The notes beneath the pieces are model-generated. The model was not told the DNA's origin, did no database searches, and saw nothing but the letters and a program-made list of their open reading frames with translations. Shown here in pieces: positions 8,194 to 17,068 of a stretch of DNA of 64,000 nucleotides. Source of the stretch: Kineosporia rhizophila (GTDB taxonomy: Bacteria > Actinomycetota > Actinomycetes > Actinomycetales > Kineosporiaceae); assembly GCF_021277265.1 (NCBI RefSeq), contig NZ_JAJSOH010000009.1, positions 124,001 through 188,000 of the forward strand. Reading direction: 5' to 3'. The position numbers were made by a program, and so were the translations under genes. The number at the start of each line of letters is the position of its first letter. Within the stretch, counting starts at the first letter, position 1.

Positions 8194-9081
8194 GTGCCTG
8201 AGTTGCCGGAGGTCGAGGCCCTGGCCGGTTTCCTGCGGGAACGGCTGGTCGGCCGGGTGGTGGACAGCGTGGAGATCGGCGCGATCAGCGCGCTGAAGAC
8301 GTACGACCCGCAGCCCGGGGCCCTGCGCGGGCTGAGCGTGACCGCGGTGCACCGGCACGGCAAGTTCATCGACCTGGACGCCGACGGCCTGCACCTGATC
8401 TTCCACCTGGCCCGGGGCGGCTGGCTGCGGTGGAACGACACGGCGGTCAAGACGATGCTCAAGCCGGGCAAGAGCCCGCTGGCCCTGCGGGTGCGGTTCA
8501 CCCCGCGGCTCGACGACGAGGACGACGAGTCGACGCCCGGGTTCGACCTCACCGAGGCCGGGACCAAGAAGCGGCTGGCGATCTACGTGGTGAAGGCCCC
8601 CGGACAGGTGCCCGGCATCGCCACCCTGGGGCCCGACCCGCTGGCCGAGAGCTTCACCCAGGAGGTCTTCGCGGGCATCCTGCGCGGGCAGCGGCAGCAG
8701 ATCAAGGGTCTGCTGCGCGACCAGAGCGTGATCGCCGGGGTGGGCAACGCCTACAGCGACGAGGTGCTGCACGTGGCCCGCATGTCGCCGTTCGCGATCG
8801 CCGCCAAGCTCGACGACGAGCAGGTGGGCACCCTGTACGAGGCGCTGCAGAACACGCTGCGCAGCGCGGTCTCGGCGGCCTCGGGCAAACCGGCCAAGGA
8901 GCTGAAGGACGCGAAACGGGCCGGGCTGGCGGTGCACGCGCGCACCGGCCAGGAGTGCCCGGTCTGCGGTGACGTGGTGCGCGAGGTCTCGTTCGCCGAC
9001 TCGTCCCTGCAGTACTGCGCCACCTGCCAGACCGGCGGCAAGGTGCTGGCCGACCGCCGGATGTCCCGGCTGCTGAAGTAA
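8194..9081 (+). CDS. Fpg/Nei-family DNA glycosylase
   Basis: Base-excision-repair glycosylase/AP lyase, 295 residues. The start must be the GTG at 8194, because processing then exposes the catalytic Pro2 followed by Glu3 (PELPEVE); upstream starts would bury it. The middle contains the H2TH segment GLLRDQSVIAGVGNAYSDE, and the C-terminus a zinc finger CPVC...CATC ending LADRRMSRLLK. Whether it prefers oxidised purines (Fpg) or pyrimidines (Nei) cannot be settled by reading. It is transcribed divergently from the poly-aspartate/kinase operon and ends at a hairpin terminator shared with the convergent S55 peptidase gene. Confidence 0.9.
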   Translation: MPELPEVEALAGFLRERLVGRVVDSVEIGAISALKTYDPQPGALRGLSVTAVHRHGKFIDLDADGLHLIFHLARGGWLRWNDTAVKTMLKPGKSPLALRVRFTPRLDDEDDESTPGFDLTEAGTKKRLAIYVVKAPGQVPGIATLGPDPLAESFTQEVFAGILRGQRQQIKGLLRDQSVIAGVGNAYSDEVLHVARMSPFAIAAKLDDEQVGTLYEALQNTLRSAVSAASGKPAKELKDAKRAGLAVHARTGQECPVCGDVVREVSFADSSLQYCATCQTGGKVLADRRMSRLLK

Positions 9082-9124
9082 CGGCCGAGGCCCCCGCTCA
9101 CGATCGAACGAGGGCCCCGGCCGG
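9082..9124. terminator. Bidirectional hairpin between convergent genes
   Basis: CGGCCGAGGCCCCCG (9082-9096) pairs with CGAGGGCCCCGGCCG (9109-9123) with few mismatches. It sits between the stop of the glycosylase gene and the stop of the convergent peptidase gene, where a shared terminator is expected. Confidence 0.6.
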
Positions 9125-9134
9125 AGAACGACGA

Positions 9135-10940
9135 CTACTTCACGGTCACCGAGACCGAGTCGTAGTACGAGGCGATCGCACCTTCCACGTCGGCCTCACG
9201 GGTGCTGCTGAGCACGTCCGAACCGTCGCCCGGGTCGATGTCGACGCGGCTGACGAGGGTGTTGCTGGACGGCTGGTTGTTCAGTTCCTTGATGAGCTCT
9301 TCGAACGAGTCGGCGGGCTCCTCCTCCGGCTCCTCCTCGTCCCACACCAGACCCCCACCGGCGTCGATGCTCAGGCTGCCGGTCGAGCCGCTGGGGCTTT
9401 CGTCAGGAACCGAAACCGTGAGGGGGACGGTGATCGTGTCGGTGCTGCGGTAGGCCTTCAGGGTGGCCCGCAGCGGGATGCTGGCCCCCGGCGCGACCTC
9501 CACGTCCTTCAGGGCCACCCACTTGTTCTGGTCCTTCAGTTGCACCTTGCTGACCGAGTACTGGCGCACCTGGGTCGAGACCTCACCGGTGATCTCCACC
9601 CCGGTGACCTGGATCTCCTCGTACTCCTGCTCGATCAGCGGCCACATCAGCGAGTAGAGCCGGTCGGCGGTGGCGTAGCTGATGTCGTAGGTGTCGGCCA
9701 CGTAGTCCTTGTGGGTGATCTTGAAGTTCTTGCCGTCGGCGCGGCTGCCCTTGATCACGATCTTGATCTCGGACGAACCGGCCGGCTGGGCCCCGAGAGC
9801 CTTCACCACCGCGGCCTGGAGGTGGGTGGCGGCGATGTCGGCGGCCCAGGGCTGGTACACCGCCACCGTCTTACCGGTGGACTTCTTGCCGTGGTCGTTG
9901 GTCAGCGACGTGGTCACCGGGATCTGGTGCTCCGGGTTCTGGCCCAGGGTGCTGCGCAGGCCGACCGTGCCGTCCCAGGTGATCGTGCCCACCACGCCAC
10001 CGGGGTTGCCGACCTTGAACGGGCTGAAGAGGGGGTCGCGCTGCACGAACAGGGCCTGGGCCGGGTGGGCGCTGTAGCTGACCGGGCCGGCCGACAGGAG
10101 CGGGTGGCCCCAGGCGACCGCCGTCTTGTCACAGACGTAGGTGGTGGTGCCCAGACCGTAGAACGAGACGTCCCCGTACGAGAGGGCGGCCGCGTAGTTG
10201 GAGCCGGCGAAGATCTCGCTGGGTGAGGACTTGACGGTGGCACTGGCCCCCGACCCGGTGCCGACCCGAACGGTGGTGCCGCTGGAGGCCTCGATGTTCT
10301 TCAGGAACTTGGCCGTGTTCTTCTTGGCCAGGCCGGTGGCGGTGAGCGGGGTGGAGACCGCCCGGAAACCCTTGGCGGCCAGGGCGGTGCTGACCTCGCC
10401 GGTCCGGGCGATCCGGGCGGCCTTGTCGCTGCTGACCGCCACCTTCTGGTTCGCTTCGGTGGTGGCGGCGCGGCCCCGGGCGTTCGACGGATCGTTGCGC
10501 AGGGCGAGCATGTCGGCGGCCGGGGTGAGACCCGCGATGCTGGTGTTGCCGCCGGTCAGGGTGTACGAGACCGCCCCGATCAGCTTGCCGTCGGCGGTGT
10601 AGACCGGCGAGCCGGACATCCCGCTCCACACCCCGCCGGCCCGGTCCAGGGCGGCCGAGTCGACGTCGGCCATGATCATGTCGATCCCGGGCCCGATGCC
10701 GTCGGTGATCCGGCCCAGCACGGTGGCGCTGAACGGGTCGGCCTGGTTGCCCTTCTCGACCGTGTAGCCGGTGCCTTTCAGCCCGTCCACCGCCTTGTCG
10801 GTGGGCAGTGCCTCGGGGCACGCGGCCGCCGCCTTGGTGGCCGGGTTCGCGGCCGACGAGTTCATCGCCGGCACCGCCACGAGCAGGCCGCAGACGACTG
10901 CTCCGGCGGCGAACCCGGTGGTTGTACGACTTCTGGACAT
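9135..10940 (-). CDS. Secreted SpoIVB-type (S55-like) peptidase, paralogue 1
   Basis: Exported protein of 601 residues. An N-terminal signal peptide (basic MSRSRTTTG, hydrophobic core, Ala-rich cleavage region) precedes an S55-like region with GGVWSGMSGSPVYTADGKL near residues 102-120, including the serine motif GMSGSP. A later block CDKTAVAWGHPLLSAG resembles the histidine region of SpoIVB, but it lies after the serine motif, the reverse of the SpoIVB order. The C-terminal part carries a Glu-rich stretch (WDEEEPEEEPADSFEEL) and a repeat-like beta region. It is a close paralogue of the next gene upstream (11189-12922); both start behind a similar GTGGGGGCT sequence. Substrate unknown; a role in envelope proteolysis is possible. 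Confidence 0.8.
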   Translation of the reverse strand: MSRSRTTTGFAAGAVVCGLLVAVPAMNSSAANPATKAAAACPEALPTDKAVDGLKGTGYTVEKGNQADPFSATVLGRITDGIGPGIDMIMADVDSAALDRAGGVWSGMSGSPVYTADGKLIGAVSYTLTGGNTSIAGLTPAADMLALRNDPSNARGRAATTEANQKVAVSSDKAARIARTGEVSTALAAKGFRAVSTPLTATGLAKKNTAKFLKNIEASSGTTVRVGTGSGASATVKSSPSEIFAGSNYAAALSYGDVSFYGLGTTTYVCDKTAVAWGHPLLSAGPVSYSAHPAQALFVQRDPLFSPFKVGNPGGVVGTITWDGTVGLRSTLGQNPEHQIPVTTSLTNDHGKKSTGKTVAVYQPWAADIAATHLQAAVVKALGAQPAGSSEIKIVIKGSRADGKNFKITHKDYVADTYDISYATADRLYSLMWPLIEQEYEEIQVTGVEITGEVSTQVRQYSVSKVQLKDQNKWVALKDVEVAPGASIPLRATLKAYRSTDTITVPLTVSVPDESPSGSTGSLSIDAGGGLVWDEEEPEEEPADSFEELIKELNNQPSSNTLVSRVDIDPGDGSDVLSSTREADVEGAIASYYDSVSVTVK

Positions 10941-11141
10941 GGAGCCCCCACTTGTCCGGGACACCCGGCACCGCTGTGCCGGGCAGCCTCTGGGCCGGTG
11001 CCGCAGGAGCGCGGACACCGGTTCCCCAGGTGGCGAGCATCACCATAGGGCCTCGGAAAGTGTTAGCGGTGAGTAGCTTTCGATGTCGTGCCGGGTGTTT
11101 CTGCTGAGCGTGCCGGGTTTTTCGGGTGCCCCGGGAACGAC

Positions 11142-11175
11142 AAGGGCTCCCGGTCCGGACGGAACGGGAGCCCTT
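11142..11175 (-). terminator. Perfect hairpin terminator
   Basis: AAGGGCTCCCG (11142-11152) and CGGGAGCCCTT (11165-11175) form an 11-bp perfect stem just downstream of the second S55-like gene. It separates the two paralogues, which therefore probably have their own transcripts. Confidence 0.75.
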
Positions 11176-11188
11176 GAGGTGGGGGACG

Positions 11189-12922
11189 CTACTTGACCGT
11201 GATGGACACCAGCTTCTGGTAGGGGCTCACGGCCGCGTCGAGGCGGGTCTCGCGGACGCTGCTGCGCACCCCGCCCCGCGGGGCGTCGAGGTCGATCCGG
11301 CTGACCACCGAATCGCTCGAGGGGGTGTTGCGGATCTGGGCGAGCAGGCCGTTCAGCGAGTTCGGTTCCTTACCGGTGGTGGCCGCGCCCAGGCCGTCCG
11401 AGATGGTCAGCACGCCGGTGTAGCCGCTGCTCCGCTTCGGCACCGCGACCGAGATCGGGACCGTGACCTTCCGGTTGCTGCGGTAGGCGCTCAGCGTGGC
11501 GCGCAGCGGGACGGTGGAGCCGGAGGTCACGCTCTGGGTGCTCCTGACCGGCACCCACTTGCCCTTCTTCTTGGTCTGGACCCCGGTGACCCGGTACTGC
11601 TCCACGTCGGTGGTGACCTTGCCGGTGACCTTCACACCGGTGATGTTCACCTTCTCGTACGGCTGGTCGATCAGCGGCAGCAGCATGAAGTAGAGGCTGT
11701 CGGCGGTGGCGTAGCTGATGTCGTACGTGTCGGCGAAGTGGTCGGTGTGGGTCAGCCGGAACTTCTTGCCCTTGGCCCGGGTGCCGGTGACGGTGATCCT
11801 GACCTCGGACGATCCGGCGCCCTGGGCGCCGTTGGCCTTGACCACCGCGCTCTGCAGGTGCAGGGCGGCGATGTCGGCGGCGTAGGGCTGGTAGACCCCC
11901 ACGGTGCGGCCCTTGACCGCCTTGCCGTCCTCGTTCACCAGCGAGGTGGTCACCGGGAACCGGTGTTTCGGGGCGCTGCCCAGGGTGCTGCGCAGGCCGG
12001 CCGTGTTGTCGCGGGTGACCGTGCCCACCACACCGCCGGCGTTACCCACCTTGAACGGCCCGAACACCGGGTCTTCCTGCACGTAGACGGCCGAGGCCGG
12101 GTGCACGCCGAACTCGGCCCGCCCGGCCGACAGGAAGGGGTGGCCGAAGGCGACCGCGGTGCCGTCGCAGACATAGGTGGTGGTGCCCAGGCCGACCAGC
12201 GAGATGTCGCCGTAGGACAGGGACGCCGCGTAGTTGGAACCGGCGAAGATCTCACTGGGTGAGGACTCGGCCCCGACGCCGATCGCGGATCCGCCCCGGC
12301 GGACCGCCAGACCGCTGCTCTTCTCCAGGCCGGCCAGGTAGCGCCCGGTGTTCTTCTTGGCGATGCCGGAGGCGCTGACCGGCACCGGCAGACGCTCGAA
12401 CCCCTTGGCCGCCAGCGCTTTCGAGGCCTCGCCGGTCTTGGCGATCCGGGCGGCCTGGGACTTCGGCACCGAGATCTTCCGGGCCCCGGTGGCGCTGCCG
12501 CGCAGGGCCATCAGGTCTTCGGCGGGCGTGATCCCGGCGATCTTCGAGGAGGCCGCCAGACCGTACGACACCGACCCGATCAGCTTGCCGTCGCCGGTGT
12601 ACACCGGCGAGCCGGACATCCCCGCCCACACCCCGCCCGCCCGTTCCAGGGCGGGGGAGTCCACCTCGGCCATGATCATGTCGATGCCCGGGGCGATCCC
12701 GTCGGTGATCCGGCCCAGGACGGTGGCGCTGAACGGCTCGGCGGTGGTGCCGCGCTCGACCGTGTAACCGGTGCCGCCCACCCCGTCGACCGCGTCGGCG
12801 GTGGGCAGCGCCGCCGGGCAGTCGGTCGCCGCCGCGGACGCGGTGGCGGCCGGAAGAGCGACGAGCAGACCGGAGACCGCCGCCGTCGCAATGAAACCGC
12901 CGGCCGCACGAGATCTGATCAT
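11189..12922 (-). CDS. Secreted SpoIVB-type (S55-like) peptidase, paralogue 2
   Basis: Exported 577-residue paralogue of the neighbouring protein. It has a signal peptide (MIRSRAAGG, hydrophobic core, ATASAAAT), then GGVWAGMSGSPVYTGDGKL with the GMSGSP serine motif, and later CDGTAVAFGHPFLSAG in the position of the GH motif. The C-terminal part lacks the Glu-rich insertion of paralogue 1. The chosen ATG at 12922 has GGGGGCTGAA upstream; the longer frame to 13000 would put a basic leader before the signal peptide. Gene duplication in tandem is evident from co-linear similarity over the whole length. An SSI-like lipoprotein gene follows 270 bases upstream on the same strand. Confidence 0.8.
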   Translation of the reverse strand: MIRSRAAGGFIATAAVSGLLVALPAATASAAATDCPAALPTADAVDGVGGTGYTVERGTTAEPFSATVLGRITDGIAPGIDMIMAEVDSPALERAGGVWAGMSGSPVYTGDGKLIGSVSYGLAASSKIAGITPAEDLMALRGSATGARKISVPKSQAARIAKTGEASKALAAKGFERLPVPVSASGIAKKNTGRYLAGLEKSSGLAVRRGGSAIGVGAESSPSEIFAGSNYAASLSYGDISLVGLGTTTYVCDGTAVAFGHPFLSAGRAEFGVHPASAVYVQEDPVFGPFKVGNAGGVVGTVTRDNTAGLRSTLGSAPKHRFPVTTSLVNEDGKAVKGRTVGVYQPYAADIAALHLQSAVVKANGAQGAGSSEVRITVTGTRAKGKKFRLTHTDHFADTYDISYATADSLYFMLLPLIDQPYEKVNITGVKVTGKVTTDVEQYRVTGVQTKKKGKWVPVRSTQSVTSGSTVPLRATLSAYRSNRKVTVPISVAVPKRSSGYTGVLTISDGLGAATTGKEPNSLNGLLAQIRNTPSSDSVVSRIDLDAPRGGVRSSVRETRLDAAVSPYQKLVSITVK

Positions 12923-13192
12923 TTCAGCCCCCACTGAATAGAGATCCGGCCGGGCACGAGCGTGCCGGACCGACACCGGACGAGCTGCCCGCTCTGGCAC
13001 GCTCCGAACAACCCCCGGCTGTGATCGTCACCATAAGCCCTGGGAAGCCGCTGGAAAACACCCCTTTCGGACGGCTTGTGCCCGGTTCCGTCCGATGCGG
13101 GGGGTTTTCGTGATCTTCCTCCTGGGACGCCGGAGGTGAGCAGGGGATTCTGGGGCGGGCGGGAGGTCCGGCGACGGTCGCCGAATCCGGCC

Positions 13193-13648
13193 TTATTGCG
13201 CGCTTGGCTCAGTGATTTTCGGCAGAAGGGGGGTGAGTGCGTCCCAGCGCGAGATCTCGCAGCCGTCCTGCCGGCTGAAGGTCGCGTTCACGGCCTTACC
13301 TTGCCACGTGCCGGTGACAACAGCGGTCTGCTCGCCGCCGAAGATCTGGGTGCAGACGCTGTCGGTGGGAGTGGTCGGGACGGCCTTGTCGCCGTTGCTC
13401 TCCAGGGCGGCGCAGGCGGCCTCGGCGTCCGGGTGGTCACCGCCGGCCGGGTCGCAGGTGAGTTGCCAGGTGGTCGTCCGCCCGTCGGTGACCTCGATGG
13501 ACAGGTCGGTCGCCGGACTCTCGGCCGTCGGGGCGTCCTGCGGGGTGACGGTGCCGTCCGAGGAGTCGGAGCCGCAGGCACTCAGGGCGACGACCGCGCA
13601 GAGCGAGAGGGGGGCGAGCCAGGGGCGACGTGAAGATCGGTGGTCCAC
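13193..13648 (-). CDS. SSI-like (subtilisin-inhibitor-type) lipoprotein
   Basis: Predicted lipoprotein of about 151 residues: basic start, hydrophobic core and lipobox LSAC. The mature part resembles the Streptomyces subtilisin inhibitor fold, with TCDPAGGDHPDAEAACAAL, VCTQIFGG, TGTWQGKAVNATF and DGCEISRWDAL, keeping the four cysteines of two disulphides. At the reactive-site loop the residues after the cysteine are TQIF rather than PMVY, so inhibitory activity is uncertain. The GTG at 13648 has AAAGG nine bases upstream; an ATG three codons earlier overlaps that site. Its position next to two secreted serine-peptidase paralogues hints at a functional link, but no operon overlap is seen. Confidence 0.75.
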   Translation of the reverse strand: MDHRSSRRPWLAPLSLCAVVALSACGSDSSDGTVTPQDAPTAESPATDLSIEVTDGRTTTWQLTCDPAGGDHPDAEAACAALESNGDKAVPTTPTDSVCTQIFGGEQTAVVTGTWQGKAVNATFSRQDGCEISRWDALTPLLPKITEPSAQ

Positions 13649-13932
13649 AGGTCTCATCCTTTCGTGCGGGTGCCGGTGCAGGGTTGTTGTCGGGGGTCGT
13701 GGAGTGTCGTTGTCCGGGCCATCCGAAGTTGGACGCAGTGGGTGACCGACCGGTTCCCCCGGCCGACCTACAGGCCGACATCCGGCGGATTTGCCCGGGG
13801 CAGCCGGATTTGCCGACCGTTCTGCCGAGACCGGGCTCCTACGCTCCGACGACAGGCCGCCTCCGACGGCCCGGCGGGTGTCCGGGCCTGAGAGGATGAC
13901 CGGACCCCGACAGCAAGCCCCCGGAGGTTGTC

Positions 13933-14271
13933 ATGTTCCCGCCGCAGGTTCCCTCGGTGGACCCCAGCCAGGTACCCGCCGACGCCGCGATCCTGGATGT
14001 TCGTGAGCCCGACGAATGGGAGGCCGGCCACGTCCGCGGCGCCGTCCACATCCCGTTGATGGAGCTCCCCGCCCGTACCGCCGACCTGCCCGAGGGCCCC
14101 GACGGACAGGTCTACGTGATCTGCCGGTCCGGAGGCCGTTCTGCCCGCGCGGCGGCCTGGCTCGGGCAGAACGGTTTCGAGGCGATCAACATCGACGGCG
14201 GTATGGGTGCCTGGCAGGCGGCCGGCCGCGAGATGGTGAGCGACACCGGTGAAGCACCCACGGTCCGCTGA
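13933..14271 (+). CDS. Single-domain rhodanese (thiosulfate sulfurtransferase-like)
   Basis: Cytoplasmic sulfurtransferase of 112 residues. The sequence has LDVREPDEWEAGHVRGAVHIPL and the active-site loop CRSGGRSA with the catalytic cysteine, followed by the GGMGAW motif near the end. The ATG has a good GGAGG site seven bases upstream. The next gene starts inside its last codons (23-base overlap), so the two are co-translated. Sulfur acceptor unknown. Confidence 0.9.
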   Translation: MFPPQVPSVDPSQVPADAAILDVREPDEWEAGHVRGAVHIPLMELPARTADLPEGPDGQVYVICRSGGRSARAAAWLGQNGFEAINIDGGMGAWQAAGREMVSDTGEAPTVR

Positions 14272-16612
14272 GAGCGTCGCGGCGCTGACCGTGGCCGACC
14301 TCGGCGAGCCCGGCCCCGGCGCCGAGCTCGTCGACCACCTCGGTCCGGTGCTCGAGCGGCTGGCCCGCGGAGAGGTGGCCGAGGTGGCCGCCGCTCCGCC
14401 GGCCGCCGCGGCCGACGAGGGCCAGTCGCCCGACGTGGTGGTGCCGGTCGACGGCACCGACGAGGAGGCCCCGCTCGAGGCGCTGCGGGCCGACCTGCTC
14501 GACCTGTTCGAGGCCCAGGCGGCCAGCCGCTGGCTGGACGTGGCGGCCCGGCGGATGGCCGCCGCCGGGCTGGGCAGTCACACCGTGGCCTCGGCCGGGC
14601 ACGAGGGCAACGCCGCCGTGGCGATGGCCCTGCGCAGCAACGACCCGGCGCTCCTGCACCACCGCTCCACCGCGTTCTACCTGGCCCGGCTGGCCTCGGC
14701 CGGGCTGGAAGAGGGCATCGCGGCAGTCGCCCGCGGTCTGGCCGGCAGCTCCGACCAGCCGGCCGGCGGCGGTCGTCGGCCCACCCCGGCGCACCCCGAG
14801 GTCGCGGTGCTGCCGCCGGCCGGCACGGTCGCCGGTCACCTGCCCCGGGCCCTGGGCCTGGCCTGGGCGATCGGCCGTCAGCCGCGCAACCGCGCCCGCC
14901 TGGTCGGCGGCCGGCTGAACTGGCCCTCCGACGCCGTTGCGGTGGCCAGCTTCGGCGACGGCACGGCCGGCACCGGCGCCGCTCTGGGCGCGATCAACGC
15001 TGCCCTGTGGGCCTCCCGCCAGGGTGTGCCGCTGCCCCTGCTGCTGGTCTGTGAAGACAACGCGCTGGGCTTCTCCACCTCCAGCCCGCCCGGCTGGATC
15101 CGCTCGGTGTTCGGCTCGCGCGAGGGGCTGCGCTACTTCCCGGCCGACTCCGCCGGCGACTCCGCCGCCCTCTTCGCCACCGCCCGACGCGCAGTCGAGA
15201 CCGCCCGTGCCCACCGACGTCCTGTGTTACTGCACCTCAGCTGTGTCCGCATCGGTGGGCACAGCGGGGCCGACCACGAGCTGAGCTACCGCAAGCCCGG
15301 CCGGATCAGCGCCGAACTGGCCCGCGACCCGCTCGTGGCCACGATGAACGCCCTGGTCCGGCACGGCGCGATGGCCGGCGACGAGGTCGGCCGCCGGCTG
15401 CTGCACCTGCGCGACCAGGTGGCCTCGGCCCTGGAGGACGCCACCCACCGCCCCCGCCCGCAGAGCTCCGCCGAGGTGATGGCCCCGCTCTCGCCGCGCC
15501 GCCCGGCCGTGGTCGGGATGGCCGCGTCCCGCGAGCCCGCGCCCGAGCGTCGCCAGGCGCTGTTCGGCACCCGGCTGCCGGAGAAGGAGGGCCCGCTCAC
15601 CCTCGCCGAGTCGATCAACCGCACCCTGCTCGACGCCGCCCTCGCCCATCCCGGGGTGGTGGTGATGGGCCGTGACGTGGCCCGCGCCGGGGGTCTGCAC
15701 GGAGTCACCCGCGACCTGCACAAGAAGCTCGGCCCGGCCCAGGTCACCGACACCACGCCGGACGCCCAGTCGATCCTCGGCCTGGCCATGGGCGGGGCGG
15801 TCAGCGGGCTGCTGCCGATCGCCGAGCTGGGCCTGGACGACCTGCACGCGGCCGGTGAGCTGCTGCGTTCCGAAGTGGCCACGCTGGCCTTCAGCTCCGA
15901 CGGGGCCTACCGCAACCCGATGGTGCTGCGCGTGCCCGGGCTGGGCTACCAGGACGGTTTCGGCGGCGCGGTCGCGGTGGACAACGCGCTCGGTGGCCTG
16001 CGCGAGATCCCCGGCCTGGTGATCGCCTGCCCGGCGCATCCGGCCCAGGCCCCGGCCCTGCTGCGTACCTGCCTGGCCGCGGCCGAGGCCGACGGCACGG
16101 TGAGCGTGATGCTCGAGCCGGTGGCGCTCTACCACCAGCGTGATCTCGGGGCCGAGGGGGACGACGGCTGGCTCGCGCCCTACGCCCCGCCCGCGGAGTG
16201 GGGTTCGCAGCACGCGGCGATCGGCCGGGCCGCGGTGCACGGCAACGGCGAGGATCTGGCGATTGCGGCGTACGGCAACGGGTTACGGATGGCCCTGCGG
16301 GCCGCAGCCCGGCTGGAGCACGAGGGCATCGGCTGCCGGGTGGTCGACCTGCGCTGGCTCGCCCCGCTGCCGGTGGAAGACGTGATGAGCGCCGCCATGG
16401 CCACCGGGAACCTGTTGATCGTCGACGAGACCCGCCGTACCGGAGGGATTTCCGAGAGCCTGGTCACGGCGGTGCTGGAAGAGGGCTACGACGGCCGGCT
16501 GGCCCGGGTCACGGCGAAGGACAGTCCGCTGCCGGCCGGTCCGGCGGCCGCGTTCGTGCAGCTCACCGAGGCGCGGGTGATGTCCACGGCCCGGGCCCTC
16601 TGCAATGAGTGA
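14249..16612 (+). CDS. Fused alpha-beta E1 component of a 2-oxoacid dehydrogenase
   Basis: Thiamine-diphosphate enzyme of 787 residues, most like branched-chain 2-oxoacid dehydrogenase E1 with alpha and beta subunits fused. The alpha part contains the ThDP motif, GDGTAGTGAALGAINAALW through LVCEDNALGF. The beta part runs from about residue 450 (LTLAESINRTLLDAA) through the transketolase-like pyrimidine domain to the C-terminal domain (LLIVDETRRTGGISESL). The start is the GTG at 14249, overlapping the rhodanese gene. No E2 or E3 gene is near, so it must share subunits from elsewhere in the genome or act as a stand-alone decarboxylase. The stop overlaps the start of the PIN/NYN-like gene (16605). 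Confidence 0.85.
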   Translation: MKHPRSAESVAALTVADLGEPGPGAELVDHLGPVLERLARGEVAEVAAAPPAAAADEGQSPDVVVPVDGTDEEAPLEALRADLLDLFEAQAASRWLDVAARRMAAAGLGSHTVASAGHEGNAAVAMALRSNDPALLHHRSTAFYLARLASAGLEEGIAAVARGLAGSSDQPAGGGRRPTPAHPEVAVLPPAGTVAGHLPRALGLAWAIGRQPRNRARLVGGRLNWPSDAVAVASFGDGTAGTGAALGAINAALWASRQGVPLPLLLVCEDNALGFSTSSPPGWIRSVFGSREGLRYFPADSAGDSAALFATARRAVETARAHRRPVLLHLSCVRIGGHSGADHELSYRKPGRISAELARDPLVATMNALVRHGAMAGDEVGRRLLHLRDQVASALEDATHRPRPQSSAEVMAPLSPRRPAVVGMAASREPAPERRQALFGTRLPEKEGPLTLAESINRTLLDAALAHPGVVVMGRDVARAGGLHGVTRDLHKKLGPAQVTDTTPDAQSILGLAMGGAVSGLLPIAELGLDDLHAAGELLRSEVATLAFSSDGAYRNPMVLRVPGLGYQDGFGGAVAVDNALGGLREIPGLVIACPAHPAQAPALLRTCLAAAEADGTVSVMLEPVALYHQRDLGAEGDDGWLAPYAPPAEWGSQHAAIGRAAVHGNGEDLAIAAYGNGLRMALRAAARLEHEGIGCRVVDLRWLAPLPVEDVMSAAMATGNLLIVDETRRTGGISESLVTAVLEEGYDGRLARVTAKDSPLPAGPAAAFVQLTEARVMSTARALCNE

Positions 16613-17015
16613 GAACGATTACGGCGTAGTGCTTCTGGTTGATGTCGCGAACGTGATGGGCAGCCGGCCGGACGGCTGGTGGCGTGATCGGCTGGGGGCG
16701 GCCACCCGGCTGCTCGGTGGCCTCGCGACGGTCACCAAGATCTCGCTGAGCGGTGAGACCTTTTCTGTGGCAAGTATTCTCGCGGTGGTCGAGGGCAAGG
16801 CCAAGGGAGCGGCCGGGCCGGAGGGGGTGGAGGTCATCCGGGCCACCGCCGACGGGGACAGCACGATCGTCGCGGTGGCTCACGAGGTGGTCGCCGCGGG
16901 CGGGGTCCCGCTGGTGGTCACGGCCGATCGAGGGCTGCGGGCCCGGCTCCCGGCGGCCGCCCTGGTGGCCGGGCCCCGGGCCCTGCTCGACGTGCTCGGA
17001 CCGAACCGCCCATAA
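16605..17015 (+). CDS. Small PIN/NYN-like nuclease-fold protein
   Basis: A 136-residue protein of a family common in actinobacteria and often annotated only as hypothetical or, doubtfully, as NTP pyrophosphohydrolase. The opening LLVDVANVMGSRPDGWW puts an Asp and Asn at the end of the first strand. DGDSTIVAVAH and VVTADRGLRARL supply further acidic residues at strand ends, the arrangement seen in NYN/PIN ribonucleases. The ATG overlaps the end of the E1 gene. Nuclease activity is inference from this pattern; no substrate is known. Confidence 0.6.
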   Translation: MSENDYGVVLLVDVANVMGSRPDGWWRDRLGAATRLLGGLATVTKISLSGETFSVASILAVVEGKAKGAAGPEGVEVIRATADGDSTIVAVAHEVVAAGGVPLVVTADRGLRARLPAAALVAGPRALLDVLGPNRP

Positions 17016-17068
17016 AACGCTATTCGAGGCTCTAGTACTGGGCGTAGACACGCGGATACGCTCTGATC

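Noticed and set aside
7687..8937. A 416-codon protein including the poly-aspartate tail
   Set aside because: The first 290 codons are antisense to the Fpg/Nei glycosylase gene; the real gene starts near 8064 with a TM segment.
13768..14457. Minus-strand open frame of 229 codons
   Set aside because: Antisense to the rhodanese gene, which has clear motifs and a good ribosome site.
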